From Ashinkailepas kermadecensis (Eukaryota; Arthropoda; Thecostraca; Neolepadidae), in assembly GCA_034440615.1 (NCBI GenBank), contig JAOTOM010005186.1, positions 941,001 through 1,005,000 of the forward strand: DNA of 64,000 nucleotides. Direction: 5' to 3'. The notes below the pieces were generated by a model, which saw nothing but the letters and a program-made list of their open reading frames with translations, searched no databases and had not been told where the DNA came from. Shown piece after piece: positions 22,745 through 34,389 of this stretch (its first letter is position 1; each line of letters starts with the position of its first letter). A program made the position numbers and the translations under genes.

Positions 22745-24745
22745 CGCTCGCCTTAATCGACTATGTCCTCAATTATGTTTGCATGCTCTATTTAGGCCAC
22801 TTAATCTGGTGATAGGATAAATTTACAATTTATGTGATGCTCAAGATCAAGCTACAAATACAACCACACCTCTAGAAGACCAGGTTATCACTTAAGGGGT
22901 ATTAAATTGCCCGACTCAATTGAAAGCCCTACAAAAGAACAGCGAATTAAATTTTCGAAATGTCCCGTTCTATCTGTGTGCAAGAGTTCCCCAGCCACGT
23001 TTCCTCCGTTGCTCATATATCAACGAATAATCTACGAACCCAACCACACACAAGCGTCATGGCGAACTACTAATGTATTAGTAGTATTAATATTTGTAGA
23101 CAAGACACAGAAACACACCCAGGTCGGGAATCATGGCTCCGGTCATACCAACATGCATTACACAGACTGGGACAGTAGATAGGACTGCGTTCAGACATTC
23201 AATATAAGATGCGGAGTTCTTATATGTAACTTTTTAATCGATTTGAGATCATATTAAATGCTCTTTCTTGATGGTGAAAAGATGACGATATTTAATCCTT
23301 ATCAAGTACAGTTGCCAGTTAAATCTACCGAAAGTCCTCACGTCCGTTCATCTCATACCAATGTCATCTGAAAAGTGACCGAGTTCAATATATCCTCAAA
23401 ATCCAAGCAAGTAAGACCAAGTGGGTTTTAGCACTTGTTTCATTGCGTTCGCTCGGAACTCTCGCTCACTCTGTCTGAACAGTCAGTGTAAACTCGTAAG
23501 GTGAACGCTGCCTGGGAAACGTATGTGGTGGGATGCGTGCAAAGTATGGCTATATTTGGCAATCTAAATAAAATCAGGTCTTTTCCGACCATCATATTCT
23601 AGTAACTTGTCATGAAAAAATGAAGGTGTGATAGCTATTGCAAAATTCCCTCATTAAGAAAATAATGCAACGCATCTGCCTTTGATGATCTGAGGACACA
23701 TGACACACAACTCAGAAGTGTTTAGGAACGACACCGTCATTTGCCATCTGCCGCGGTCTCCCCCAACAGCCAGACTACAATACCAAGATGTACAAAGGCA
23801 TGTGTGTGACCATATCACACCTCTGTAACCGATTATATTATACCCCTGTAACGTCAACACTGTTACCAGTACCAGGGCCTGCCACTAAGGGTATGTATGT
23901 GGTGGAATGAAGCAGCCGTCGTGAGCGGATGTAAAAGGGATCTCGATCCATGTCTCGTAGCGTTTCTAAGCTAAAGTAGCAGAACAAATGTTGTCCGTAT
24001 TGAATTTGCCCCTCATCACCAACGTCAGGCGAAAATTTTGCAGATGCACACTTGCTGCCTGTATTATCACAGACGCACACTTGCTACGTGGACTATCAAT
24101 CTTGAAGTCGTACTGAGGATGTGAGACTGCACAACTATCAAGGAAAAGAAGCCGGTACACATGGGCAGGGAAAAGCAATGCTGGGAATAAAATCTGGCCA
24201 CATGCGAGCAAGCGTGGTTTCTGTGAACGAGAAGGTCGGAATACCAGCAGGTGAGTAGGTACAGTACAAGGCATCAAATGTGCACCACTGTCTGGCTGTC
24301 TAATTTGCTGATCTCACGGAATTCAGACTGTTTTTATTCATCGTGTACTAAATGCATTGTATGTATAATATTTGCTGCTGCTGTATAATTTTGAGGGTGT
24401 CTGTAGCTGCTCTAATAAGTTTCCTTTTATGATGTCTCTGCGTCCTATATGCCCTTTATATCTTGTATGGCAAAATATGTATGCGCCGCCACTCCTCAGG
24501 TAGGTACGTGTCTGCGAAATAGGCAAGGTAGTCGTAATAGTACAAGCCATGGATAATATAAAAGAAAGTATTGTATCACACATGTAGCCAAAAATATATC
24601 GGAAATTAATTATACACCATAATGAAGATTGGGCATTGGGTTATGAGTCATACACGAGGTTGTAGCCCCAGGAAAAAGATGATGTGGAAAAAACATCAAA
24701 ACCAAACATTTTAATGTCCGAGGCGCGGCGGCCCCGACAACTCCT
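22745..24745. other. No gene recognised
   Basis: AT-rich unique-looking sequence with short frames only. A segment near 23440-23475 (GCGTTCGCTCGGAACTCTCG) resembles the dispersed repeat at 29640-29775 and 31290-31425. Confidence 0.4.
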
Positions 24746-24746
24746 G

Positions 24747-25760
24747 CCAGGGGCGGACTCAGGAATTGTCACGGGGACACTTGTCTGAAGGTGCGCCGTT
24801 TCTTCGGAGAGGTGCCACTGCAGAAGTACTTGGAGGCAGGGGCGGATACAGGGGTGGAACTGAAGACATGTGCCCCCATGGAAATTTGTACCCCTTCGGC
24901 CGAGAATATGCTCCACCCTGGGAAAGTTCGAGTGTATTCCCATCGAATTTTTCAGCCAGAGGCAGCGAATAATTATCTCAGAGAAAAAGGAGCACTTTCA
25001 GTATGCTCGAATGCATTCCCCTCGAATTATTTAACCAGACTTTTCCTTGGAAGGAAAAGGCCCCCATTCAGTGTGTTTGAGTGAACCCCATCGAACTGTT
25101 CAGCCAGAGGTGCACATTCGAAGGTAAAGGCGCCCCTCCGGGAAGGCCCGAGTGCACCCCACCCCTCAATTTTGTTTTCAGCTAGAGGCGCCTCTCCAGA
25201 GACCAAGTTCTCATGACAAGTTTGGTGTTTGTCCCAGTCTCCTCTGGACAGGCCCGGGTACCTGTCCCGATCTCCTCTGGACAGGTATGAGTGTCTGTCC
25301 CGGTCTCCTTCATCAGGGGCCTACGTTGTACCTCTGGACAGATCTCGGTGCTTGTCCCGATCTCCTCTGGACAGGTCCTAGTGTCTGTTCCGGTCTCCTC
25401 CATCAGCGGCCTGTGTCAGACCTCTGGACAGGTCCTGTCCAGAGGAGACCTGTTCCGGTCTCCTCTGAACAGGTCTCGGTGCCTGGCTCGGTGTCCTCTG
25501 GGCAGGACAGCCATGACAATTTCTGAACTCGCTTCTGCCTGGAGTGAGGGAAGCCTCCGGCCGAACAATTCGAGGGGGATCTATTCAAGCACACTGAAGA
25601 GGCGCCTTTTCTCTCGGAGGGGCGATTCTGACTAATACATTATAGGGGGTTCACTCGAGCTTTCCCGGATGGGCGCCTTTTCCCGACCAGAGGAGCGGCC
25701 ACCCCTCATGGGAGGGAGGCACATTCCCCAGTCCTCCCCCCCCCTGTATCTGCCTCTGGC
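24747..25760. mobile_element. MITE-like element with internal tandem units, copy 2
   Basis: Begins CCAGGGGCGGACTCAGGAATTG and ends CCCCTGTATCTGCCTCTGG, the same end motifs as 20681-21092, with the same internal CTCGAG/GGGCGCCTTTTC units. A second start motif (GGGGCGGATACAGGGGTGG) at about 24839 suggests nesting. The middle holds a separate repeat (25230-25500). Confidence 0.5.
25230..25500. repeat. Tandem CTCCTCTGGACAGGT-type repeat
   Basis: Irregular copies of a unit with TGTCCCGATCTCCTCTGGAC and AGGT, about 30-50 bp apart, within the larger MITE-like element. Confidence 0.8.
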
Positions 25761-25764
25761 TCCT

Positions 25765-26700
25765 GCATCTGCAAGCTAGCAGCTGGCCGAGTTCAGGCTA
25801 TCACAGTTTTCTCCTTTCTCCGAAGAAGACAGACCTCTAGCCAACGCAGGCGGGTTGTGAGTTTCGGGTGGCTGGAATTCAAGAAAACAGCACCAAGTTC
25901 GACCTGCTGGTAGCAAGCCTTTCTATGTCGATCACCACGCATGTGCGGATATTATCACGGCTCAGACGCCCAGTTTCGTGGCCCTTTTTGACGCCCTGAG
26001 ACGTAGATTAGCGCAATCGCGAGTGGTCCTTCTGGAAGTCCTATTGCCTTGTCAGCAGCTCGGAGACCAGAGGCCGCTACAGCTGCTCCTGCGGATGCAC
26101 TTCGAACTGGGTACAGCTGGAGATGCCCCACACATCCGTGCACTGGTGAAGACTATTTCTTCGACGGCTGCCGCAGGCAGCTTGGGCAGCATTATCGCTG
26201 CCGTCAGAGGAAGCTTCTCTGTGTCAACTGGCTACCGCAGCTGACAGATTCTTGGAAGTCTCGGCTTCAGGCCTGGTGTCAGCAATGGCGGCAGGATACT
26301 TAGCAGCGCAGACGGTGCCAGTCGGCGCAGTGTCTCCGGACACCAGCACGCTGGCCACACTACAGGGTATAGTCGCGAAGTTAACGGTGGCGGTCAGTCG
26401 CCTGGAAACCGTCCTGAGTGGCAGGTCACCAGAGAGAATGGGCGGACGTCATCAGTTCCAGGGCCATCCGAGAGGCCATCCGAGAGGCCATCCGAGAGGC
26501 CATCGGCGGACCATCGGTGGGACCATCGGTGGGATCATCGGCGAGGCCATCGGCGCTCCCGCTCCGATCGCGGCCCGCAGTTTTGTGCTTTTTGCTGCAT
26601 GCCAATTTGCATTTCATATTGGGGAGGGGGGGGCGGCAAATGCGGGACAAAATTGTACATTGAGGGGGCACATAACCTTCGAAAATTATACAAAACAACA
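25765..26700. other. Unrecognised open stretches
   Basis: Plus-strand frames at 25978-26244 and 26252-26600 contain Ala/Leu-rich and then GHPRG-repeat sequence. They could be a degenerate retroelement gag, but no diagnostic motif is visible. 26460-26545 is a short tandem block (GAGGCCATCC). Confidence 0.25.
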
Positions 26701-26704
26701 CCTG

Positions 26705-26708
<4 letters not shown>

Positions 26709-26768
<60 letters not shown>

Positions 26769-26820
26769 CTATATATGTATATAGATATTTAGATATATAT
26801 CTATATATATACATATATAA
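26709..26820. repeat. (TA)n microsatellite
   Basis: About 110 bases of near-pure TA. Confidence 0.95.
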
Positions 26821-26829
26821 TCCATATTT

Positions 26830-28060
26830 ATTATTTGAAAACCATGTGTCAGAAATCCGAAGAGTCGGAAAAGTTGGGGAAGGTCAACGTAGGTAGGGGC
26901 CCTCTTCAGATGTTTGCCGCCCCCCCCACCCCGCTATACCCTGGACCAAATTCTGGCTACGCTTCTGTCAGGAGACTATGGCGTCTTCCATTTTTCGTGC
27001 CATTAACTATCAGTCCTATGGGCCAAATTTACGCTGACTCGTCCACTTTTCATCTGCGTTCCTATGGGTTTGTGCCTTAGTTTGTACCTTAGTTTGTGTT
27101 TATAACAAACCTACATTTGCCGGTTTTTATCCACAAATGAACCCGCTGGATATATATGCGGATATGTGTGCGCAATGTCTCTCAAAAACATACACCGCAG
27201 TTTCGCGCTTCAGAATAATCCTGTATTTTGTGTAATGCGAGGCGAAAAATGAGATTAATCGAATCAATAATAGCCCTAATAGTGCTTGTTAAATATAAAA
27301 TACATAAAAACAATATGCCCTGATAAGTGTTAATCTGGAGCGGACGGTTTGATGGTACTCATTACTAGCTCCTGTGCAATCCATGATTTGAAATATATCG
27401 CTAGACCCATGCACTTTTAAGAACTCCATGTAACTCTATGGGGTGCAGATAGCTCCCGTGATAGCTCCAGAAGCCGCCCAATCTACCCATCCCCATGCCA
27501 CATTCTAGCTGTCTTTGTTTCGGCACCACCGTCTTAGTCGATTTCCTCTCACTACCTCGAAGTAGACAACGAACTTTCCGGCCGAGAATACTTCAATAGC
27601 AATATCAATAAAAAGTAACCAGTCATTGCAGCGAAGGCATCGGCGTTACAGCCAATCTTCCCGATCTCTCGGAGGAATCGGGTGCAACATTTCTTTAGCC
27701 TTGATTTATTGTCTGTGCAAGTTCCGTTCCATTTCCTCATCTTCTTCCTCGCAACTGATTCGCAATGACCAGAGGTGGCCGAAGACAGCTTTGGTCAAAC
27801 CAAGTACCGAACCACCACACTGTATCTTGTGTCACGCCTTTTGTCACCGGGCAGTTGTGTGGCGCAGGGCTGTGAAGCAGGAGACGTGCGTATCCCTCCG
27901 ATCCCCGTACATGGGCGCCGGGATTAGACCCTGGGGACCGTGCGGGGGAGGGATGCCCGGCCAATCTGTTTCGGTCATGATCCCAATCAGCTCCGTGCCG
28001 ATACGGTCTTTTACAAAATGACAGCAATCAATGGTGGAACGACGGGTGCCAAGAAAGCCG
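26830..28060. other. No gene recognised
   Basis: Unique-looking sequence without a supported feature. Confidence 0.4.
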
Positions 28061-28064
28061 CCGC

Positions 28065-28400
28065 CACGTCCAAATGGTGCCCGGTGTCTCGCAGCACCCG
28101 AGCCACGTCCAAATGGTGCCAACGTCTCGCAGCACCCGAGCCACGTCCAAATGGTACCCGGGGTCTCGCAGCACCTGAGCCAACGTCCAAATCGTGCCCG
28201 GTGTCTCGCAGCACCCGAGCCACGTCCAAATGGTGCCCGGTGTCTCGCAGCACCCGAGCCACGTCCAAATGGTGCGACGTCTCGCAGACGGCCCAAATGG
28301 TCCAAGTCTCGCAGCACCCGAGCCACGTCCAAATGGTACCCGGTGTCTCGCAGCACCCGAGCCACGTCCAAATGGTGCCAACGTCTCGTAGCACCGAAGC
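28065..28400. repeat. 39-bp minisatellite, about 8-9 copies
   Basis: The unit is CGAGCCACGTCCAAATGGTG then CCCGGTGTCTCGCAGCACC. Some copies lack 6-15 bases. The 39-bp length keeps frames open, which explains the apparent coding on both strands. Confidence 0.95.
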
Positions 28401-28404
28401 ACGC

Positions 28405-29635
28405 CCCCCCACGGCAACAAAGGCACAGGCACAGGCGGCGAAACCCGGCCACACGAGCATACAACCGCAGTCACCAACGAGTCGCAGTCAATCTGACCGA
28501 GCTACGGCAGCATATGCATGAAATAATGGTCTCAGCTGCTGCAGTACAGACCGACTGCTAGAGGTGTGTACCTCCTTCACCAAGCGGTGTTCCTTCCGAT
28601 CACTGTTCTCGGGCCATGCTTTCCGCAAACAGAGTTAGTACGCACAGTAACATCGGGCAATTAAGACAAAAACTTTGCCAGCATTCGCGTTCTTCACGCC
28701 GCATAGCTTCGATGAATAGAAAGACTGTTGTAGCGCATAGCTTTGCTGTATACAAAGATGGGTAAGTGGCTTGCTATATGCAAAACATCGTTGAATGAGA
28801 ACCTAATTACTAGAAATTATTGATCGGCATTATTCCGTGGACCTTGCGTGCCGCAAAAAAATCCTACCACTTCCAGTGCAAGGGGATCAATTTCACCCGT
28901 CACCCTCCAACTTTTGTTCTAACCTTGGTGGAGAGGCGAGGTAAATTGCATGATATGTAAACAAAATATTTAGTTTAACATACTGGCATATGCAAAGGTC
29001 AAAGTTACTGATCAGACCGAGGTCAAGTACCTGGAAGCATGTGGTAAAGTGCTGATATCGATCATTTTCGAAACAGATTGCGCTCAGGAAATGGTGATAG
29101 GTGTCACCAATGCAAAGCTAAATGTGGTCTGTTTTTTAAAGATAAAGTAGCCGAAATATTTCAATAACAAACAAAAATAAATATTCCAACTTTTCCAAAA
29201 TCATAATTCAGGACTATAATCAAATTATAATCATGATTGGTTAGCACAATTAACCTGGCTGGCATAACATCAAAATTCCGTAGTATGGGTGATATATTAA
29301 ATCTTCATGAGAGCAGTGCGCATACGATGCGGTTGGTGTCTTGGCCAAGATATAATGCGGTGAGGTATCATTACACTCGACTTGAATTCGCTATGACCGC
29401 AGTAGATATTCAATATCTGAATGTATGCCGAACACAGTATCTTGAAAATATCCAGACCAGTGGTGCTAATGGGATTACTAGTTTGCTACATGGGTTTGGA
29501 AGAAAAACGACAAGTATGTTTATCCACATTGCATGTGGTATGCATCCCTCCCATACTTACTGAGTGCCATAAAATACAACACTGTGCGGGCGTGATTTGT
29601 GTCAATATTTCAACGTATGTTGAGGTATATTTGGC
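28405..29635. other. No gene recognised
   Basis: AT-rich sequence with scattered short frames. No motif recognised. Confidence 0.4.
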
Positions 29636-29639
29636 ATTA

Positions 29640-31425
29640 AACACCCACTTAGAGGGAGTGAGTGAGCGAGCGAGGCTAGCAAACGAACGCAGTCTCACAG
29701 ACGGGACGAATACAGTCTCAAACTTGTTCCTTTGTTTGGGTGGGTTTTAACATTTCTGTTTCATTTAGGGCACTGATTATGTGGAGCTACGGTACCAAAG
29801 GAATGTCGTGAAATGATGCATTTATAAAACGATATGTTAGATGCACCAAGTTTCCAGCTTCTGAATACCAGGCAAAATGTTTATAATGTTGAGGTATAAT
29901 GCCTTTGCTTGGATCAGTTAAACCCAATTTTGTATTTGAATATATACTCTGTGCGAAGGACAGTCTGCTGAAAATGAACTGCAATTGAAGCTAGTAAGGG
30001 CGTGCAATGCGTGATGCAGACGGCTGTGAGTGGGCGTCACGTCACGTTTTGTCTGCCTCTGCCCGATTGCTCGTTCTCCATGCCTGGAGGCTGGCGTAAT
30101 GCTGCTCTTCCGCCAGCCGTGCCGCCAGGTGGCTGGAGGCGCTGATTCTCCCCAACTGGCCCAGGACCATCGACTGGGGTTGTTCGTATCTAGTCAGTGG
30201 CGAGCATGTATTCAGGACTCATTTTTCCTCGCTTATTCTTTTATTCAAGAAAAAAACGGAGGTATGCACCATAGCGGAATAATTATATGTGCCCACGTGG
30301 GTGGGGAACCGTGCCAGGACGGATGATGTTTGGTTCACGGCAGAAACCAATCCATTTTTATTTTAGAAGCCATGATCAATGGATCAATATGCGCAGCAAC
30401 GGAGGAGCCCTAGCATGTCAATGGCACGTGCTGCTTATGTGGTTGGTTTCAAGGCCCATCAAGTCAGGTTGGACAATAGCGCCAGCTGCTGGGGTATCGT
30501 TTAGCTACAAATATGAGGCGTGTGATGATTGTGATCGATGTTAGTTTCTTATCTGTGCGCGCACCAATTGATGATTGTTGTGCATGATTGTGCATGATTG
30601 TTGTGAAAATAGCTAGAAGCGCATTCAAAAACCATCGATCAATCGGCGAGTTTGCTTCAGGCAAATTCACCGGTTGAAAATGATTAGGATGCACTTACTG
30701 CCACGCCAGCCAAGCTCCCGTGGGAAGGATTGATATGCGAATATAAATGCAGCTGTGTTGTATAGAGTTGCGTTTCACGAAAGCTATTCTTTCCATTGTC
30801 ACAACAATTCTGCACTGTTATTGGTGAACTTGGCGCGTGCATAGATAAAAACTGGTATCGATCACAATCGTCACATGCGTCATATATGTAGCTAAACGAC
30901 ACCCCAGCAGCTGATTGCTACTGCGTTGGTTCAACGATGCCAGACTTGTTGATATCTGATTTGAAGCGATCATCAATGGATGATCCATGCTTCCTCCTGT
31001 ATTTCTGCATTGAGTTTTATTTTCAGTTGTCCAGTAGTTTTCCTTAGCTCATCCCTTCGTCAGGATGATACCTTGGTATTTATCCCTTCGCCAGGACGAT
31101 GCCTCGGTATTTATCCGCATGAGAGGTTGGGTCTCACCAATGAAATCGAAGGCATTATGCATCAATATCTCGACGCTACTGTCTTGTATCTCAGATCTCA
31201 GACAATTTGGTGCATTCTAGCATAGCCGAGCCAATGCATCATATCACGGCAATTTATTTGGTATGTAGCTTTTCTATGTATGTAGCTTGTAGCGTTCGCG
31301 CCAGTGCCTCGAACCAAGAGAAATGTTTGAAACATTTGCAAACAAACAAGAGCAAGTCTGAATTGGCCTCGTTTGTCTGGCTGCGTTCGCTCGCACGCTC
31401 CATTCGTTTACTCACTGCGCCTGAA
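29640..31425. repeat. Diverged inverted-repeat pair (29640-29775 and 31290-31425)
   Basis: The left segment with GAGTGAGTGAGCGAGCGAGG and AACGAACGCAGTC is matched in reverse complement by the right segment with GCTGCGTTCGCTCGCACGCT. Similarity looks moderate. This may be two copies of a dispersed repeat in opposite orientation or ends of one element. Confidence 0.5.
30483..30922. mobile_element. Foldback/MITE-like inverted repeat (arms about 135-145 bp)
   Basis: The left arm (30483-30615; CAGCTGCTGGGGTATCGTTT, GATTGTGATCGAT) is matched in reverse by the right arm (30778-30922; ATCGATCACAATCGTCACAT, CGACACCCCAGCAGCTGATT). Arms are roughly 80% alike, with about 160 bp between. No coding sequence. 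Confidence 0.65.
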
Positions 31426-31429
31426 AAGT

Positions 31430-32430
31430 AAGCGAGGAAAAATGAGGCCTGAATGGATGATCGCCACGGACCAGATATTAACAACACCGGCATGGTTGGT
31501 TGAACCAACCACGTCAGCACGCTTCAGTAGCATGCTATGGCACCTCCGTTTTCTCGCAAATGTATTAATCATATGTTCCCAATCTGTTTCTGGGTGTATT
31601 TTCATCCCAAACCGCACATGACCCATCCTGATACGAATTGCTCTAACACGTGAGAATGCGCAGTTCAGCTCAGTTTTTCCTCAAGCTTTAACATCCGTTT
31701 GTCTTCAATGCAAAAATATACGAGACAAAATGAGTGCTGCATAGATGATCGTAACACACCGGATATGGATAGCCCCAGCCACTGAACTTCGAGTGGCTGA
31801 AGATAATCGGTGCCTCCACCCACTTAGCGGAAAAGTTGGCGGAAGAACTGAGTCTCTCCAGCCTCCAGGCATAGACAACAAGCAATCCAGCAGACAAGGC
31901 TTGTGACGCTAACTCACCACTGGCTGCATCATGCCTCGAGCTTAACCGAGCTTAACCGAGCTTAACTCACCACCGGCTGCATCATGCTTTGCATATCTGA
32001 ACTGGTAAACATCAATGCTGGTTTGTTTATTATTGTTTATTGGGTGTTTCACGACGCACTTTATGCACATAACGTGGCTACTGGCGCCGCCCACGCTGTT
32101 TCGCCGGTGAGCCGCGGGATTGGGAAATGTCCCGAGTGGCGCGATTGTTGAGCCATCTATGCTGGCAATGTTGCATTAATCACAACACAATCATTGGTAT
32201 TGGCGCGATGGAGCCATGTGGGCGATGATGATTAAAACGTGCAAGTGGAGTGAGGAATACGGAGTCCGTTATTCCCGAATTAAACCACGCGATGTCTCGC
32301 CAGTCGAGTATGCAGCAATGCACTATTGCACTATTGCACTATTGCGGTAATGCTCAGTGAGCACTCTCTGACGAGGCACTTTTGAGCAGATAATTTGAAT
32401 ACTATCTCCACAAGAAGTGAAAACTCGCCA
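31430..32430. other. No gene recognised
   Basis: Contains a short GAGCTTAACC triplication near 31940 and a repeated CACTATTGCA near 32320. Nothing else supported. Confidence 0.4.
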
Positions 32431-32439
32431 CTTCCGGCG

Positions 32440-32945
32440 TGCAGCTGAGTGCCGACATTCCACGGTTCTGAGTGCCGACATTCCACGTGCAGCTGATGCT
32501 CCGGGTCTGAGTGCCGACATTCCTAGCTATGCTCTCAGTGCCGACATTCCACGGTTCTGCCGACATTCCTCAGCTGATGCTCCGGGTCTGAGTGCCATTC
32601 CGTTAGCTGATGCTCCGGTCTAGTGCCGACATTCCACGGTTCTAGTGCCGACATTCCACTGTAGCTGATGCTCGGGTCTGAGCGCCGACATTCCACGGTT
32701 CTGAGTGCCGACATTCCACGTGTAGCTGATGCTCCGGTCTAGTCCGACATTCCACGTTCTGAGTGCCGACATACCACTGCAGCTGATGCTCCGGGTCTGA
32801 GTGCCGACATTCCACGGTTCTGAGTGCCGACATTCCGGCGTGTAGCTGATGCTCCGGGTCTGAGTGCCGACATTCCACGGTTCTGAGTGCCGACATTCCA
32901 CGTGTAGCTGATGCTCCGGGTCTGAGTGCCGACATTCCACGTGAA
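32440..32945. repeat. Composite minisatellite (GTGCCGACATTCCACG units)
   Basis: TGAGTGCCGACATTCCACGG alternates with a spacer GTAGCTGATGCTCCGGGTC. About 20 GCCGACATTCC copies with frequent indels. Confidence 0.9.
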
Positions 32946-32949
32946 AGGC

Positions 32950-34260
32950 TTAGCAACCTGCATTCGAAGTACAATTGGCACCGAAAACCGTCTTTGAGAT
33001 TTCCCAACCACCTTCCATATGTATGACTTATACTGGTGAACAAACTTAGGCTTCTTTCTGCGACTCAAGACATTCGAGGTGTTTCTAACGAAATCTGAGC
33101 CGATTATTTCACATCTACTGCGAATGCAACCATCACGTCACGTTTTCAGACACGTTTGTGAGAGACTTAATCAGCTATCACGTCATGTTTTCAGACACGT
33201 TTTTGAAAGACACAGTCCGTCGTTAACACGATTTTGTGCAACCCTTTTTGGGGGCTCACAGAACAAAAAGGTTTGCGTTCAGTTTTGCACAACTTCGTGC
33301 TTCCACCCTTTGCATCTGTTAACTGGGAAAAAAACGTCTGAACCGCTCTTACTTTATGACATTGCCTTCATTTTCCAATGCAAGTAAACGGTAGTGTTTT
33401 CATGGATCAAAATGGACAATTCTTTTAGGGAATTTTGATTTCTTATTGGAAATGAAAGCAATAGCACAGACCAGGAATGTTTCGAATAGCATTTGCTCAC
33501 TCGATTTGTCCCGGGGGAGTGGAACGTTTTGCCACGTTTTGTGACAACACTCAACGCTATGAATTGTGAACGCTCAAAAACGCCTTGCATTGTCTAAAAT
33601 CGGGATTTGTTTTCCACCATACCCAAAGCTTCTGACGTGATACTGGTAGTGACAATGACGCGGGCACGGGCAATGACACCGAGACATTCTCTCCTGTGTG
33701 GGGACGATACTTACTTATTCGTCCGACGAACGGATCGGTGGTGAGGCATGCAGCAAATGGGCCTGTGGTGCATGCACAGACGTGGATGATGGCCAGCGTG
33801 GTATTTGTGCCATTTGTGCTGTCATGAGAACGAGGAAACAGAGCGCGATCAGGACGAGGAGACAGGGTGCGATAAGAACGAGGAAACAGAGAATTGCTTG
33901 GAGCCGTCCAGCAACTGACACTCTGTCCGCCTCGGCAACCAGAGGCAATGTTCGCACCCGAGTGTTGTACCTGTGATTCCGTCATTGCGCTCTGTACAGA
34001 AGGAATGCATTCATTGTTTTCGCTCAATTGCATTCATTGTTTTCGCTCAATTCACGTGCTCTCTTTTGCTTTTTATCTAGTCATTGAACGCGTTCTAGCA
34101 ACTGTTGCCGTGCCTTATTTCTACTTGTCCCGTTTGTAGGGAGTGTTGATCAAATGGATCTTGCTAGATATTTTGCTCTCCTGCTTTTTCAAAACCAAAG
34201 GTACAGCACATATATTGTTATGTTTTTGCAGCCAATGCCATTTCTATTCTAGTGATATCA
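32950..34260. other. No gene recognised
   Basis: A short tandem block near 33133-33210 (ACGTCACGTTTTCAGACACG, two copies) and near 33825-33895 (AGAACGAGGAAACAGAG). A minus-strand open stretch at 33557-34033 has no recognisable domain. Confidence 0.35.
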
Positions 34261-34279
34261 TCTAGTCAGCTTTGTATAA

Positions 34280-34385
34280 TTAGGGGGAGAGATGGAGAGG
34301 GCGAGAGGGAGAGAGCGAGGGAGAAAGAACGAGAGACATAGAGCCGTAGAGAGAGAGAGATAGGGAGAGATTAAAAAAAGAGATA
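34280..34385. repeat. (GA)n-rich purine tract
   Basis: GAGAGGGAGAGAGCGAGG-type purine-rich sequence. Confidence 0.8.
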
Positions 34386-34389
34386 AAAA

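Noticed and set aside
28011..28561. Overlapping 150-200-codon frames on both strands
   Set aside because: They are produced by a 39-bp repeat whose length is divisible by three; no domain or splice structure.
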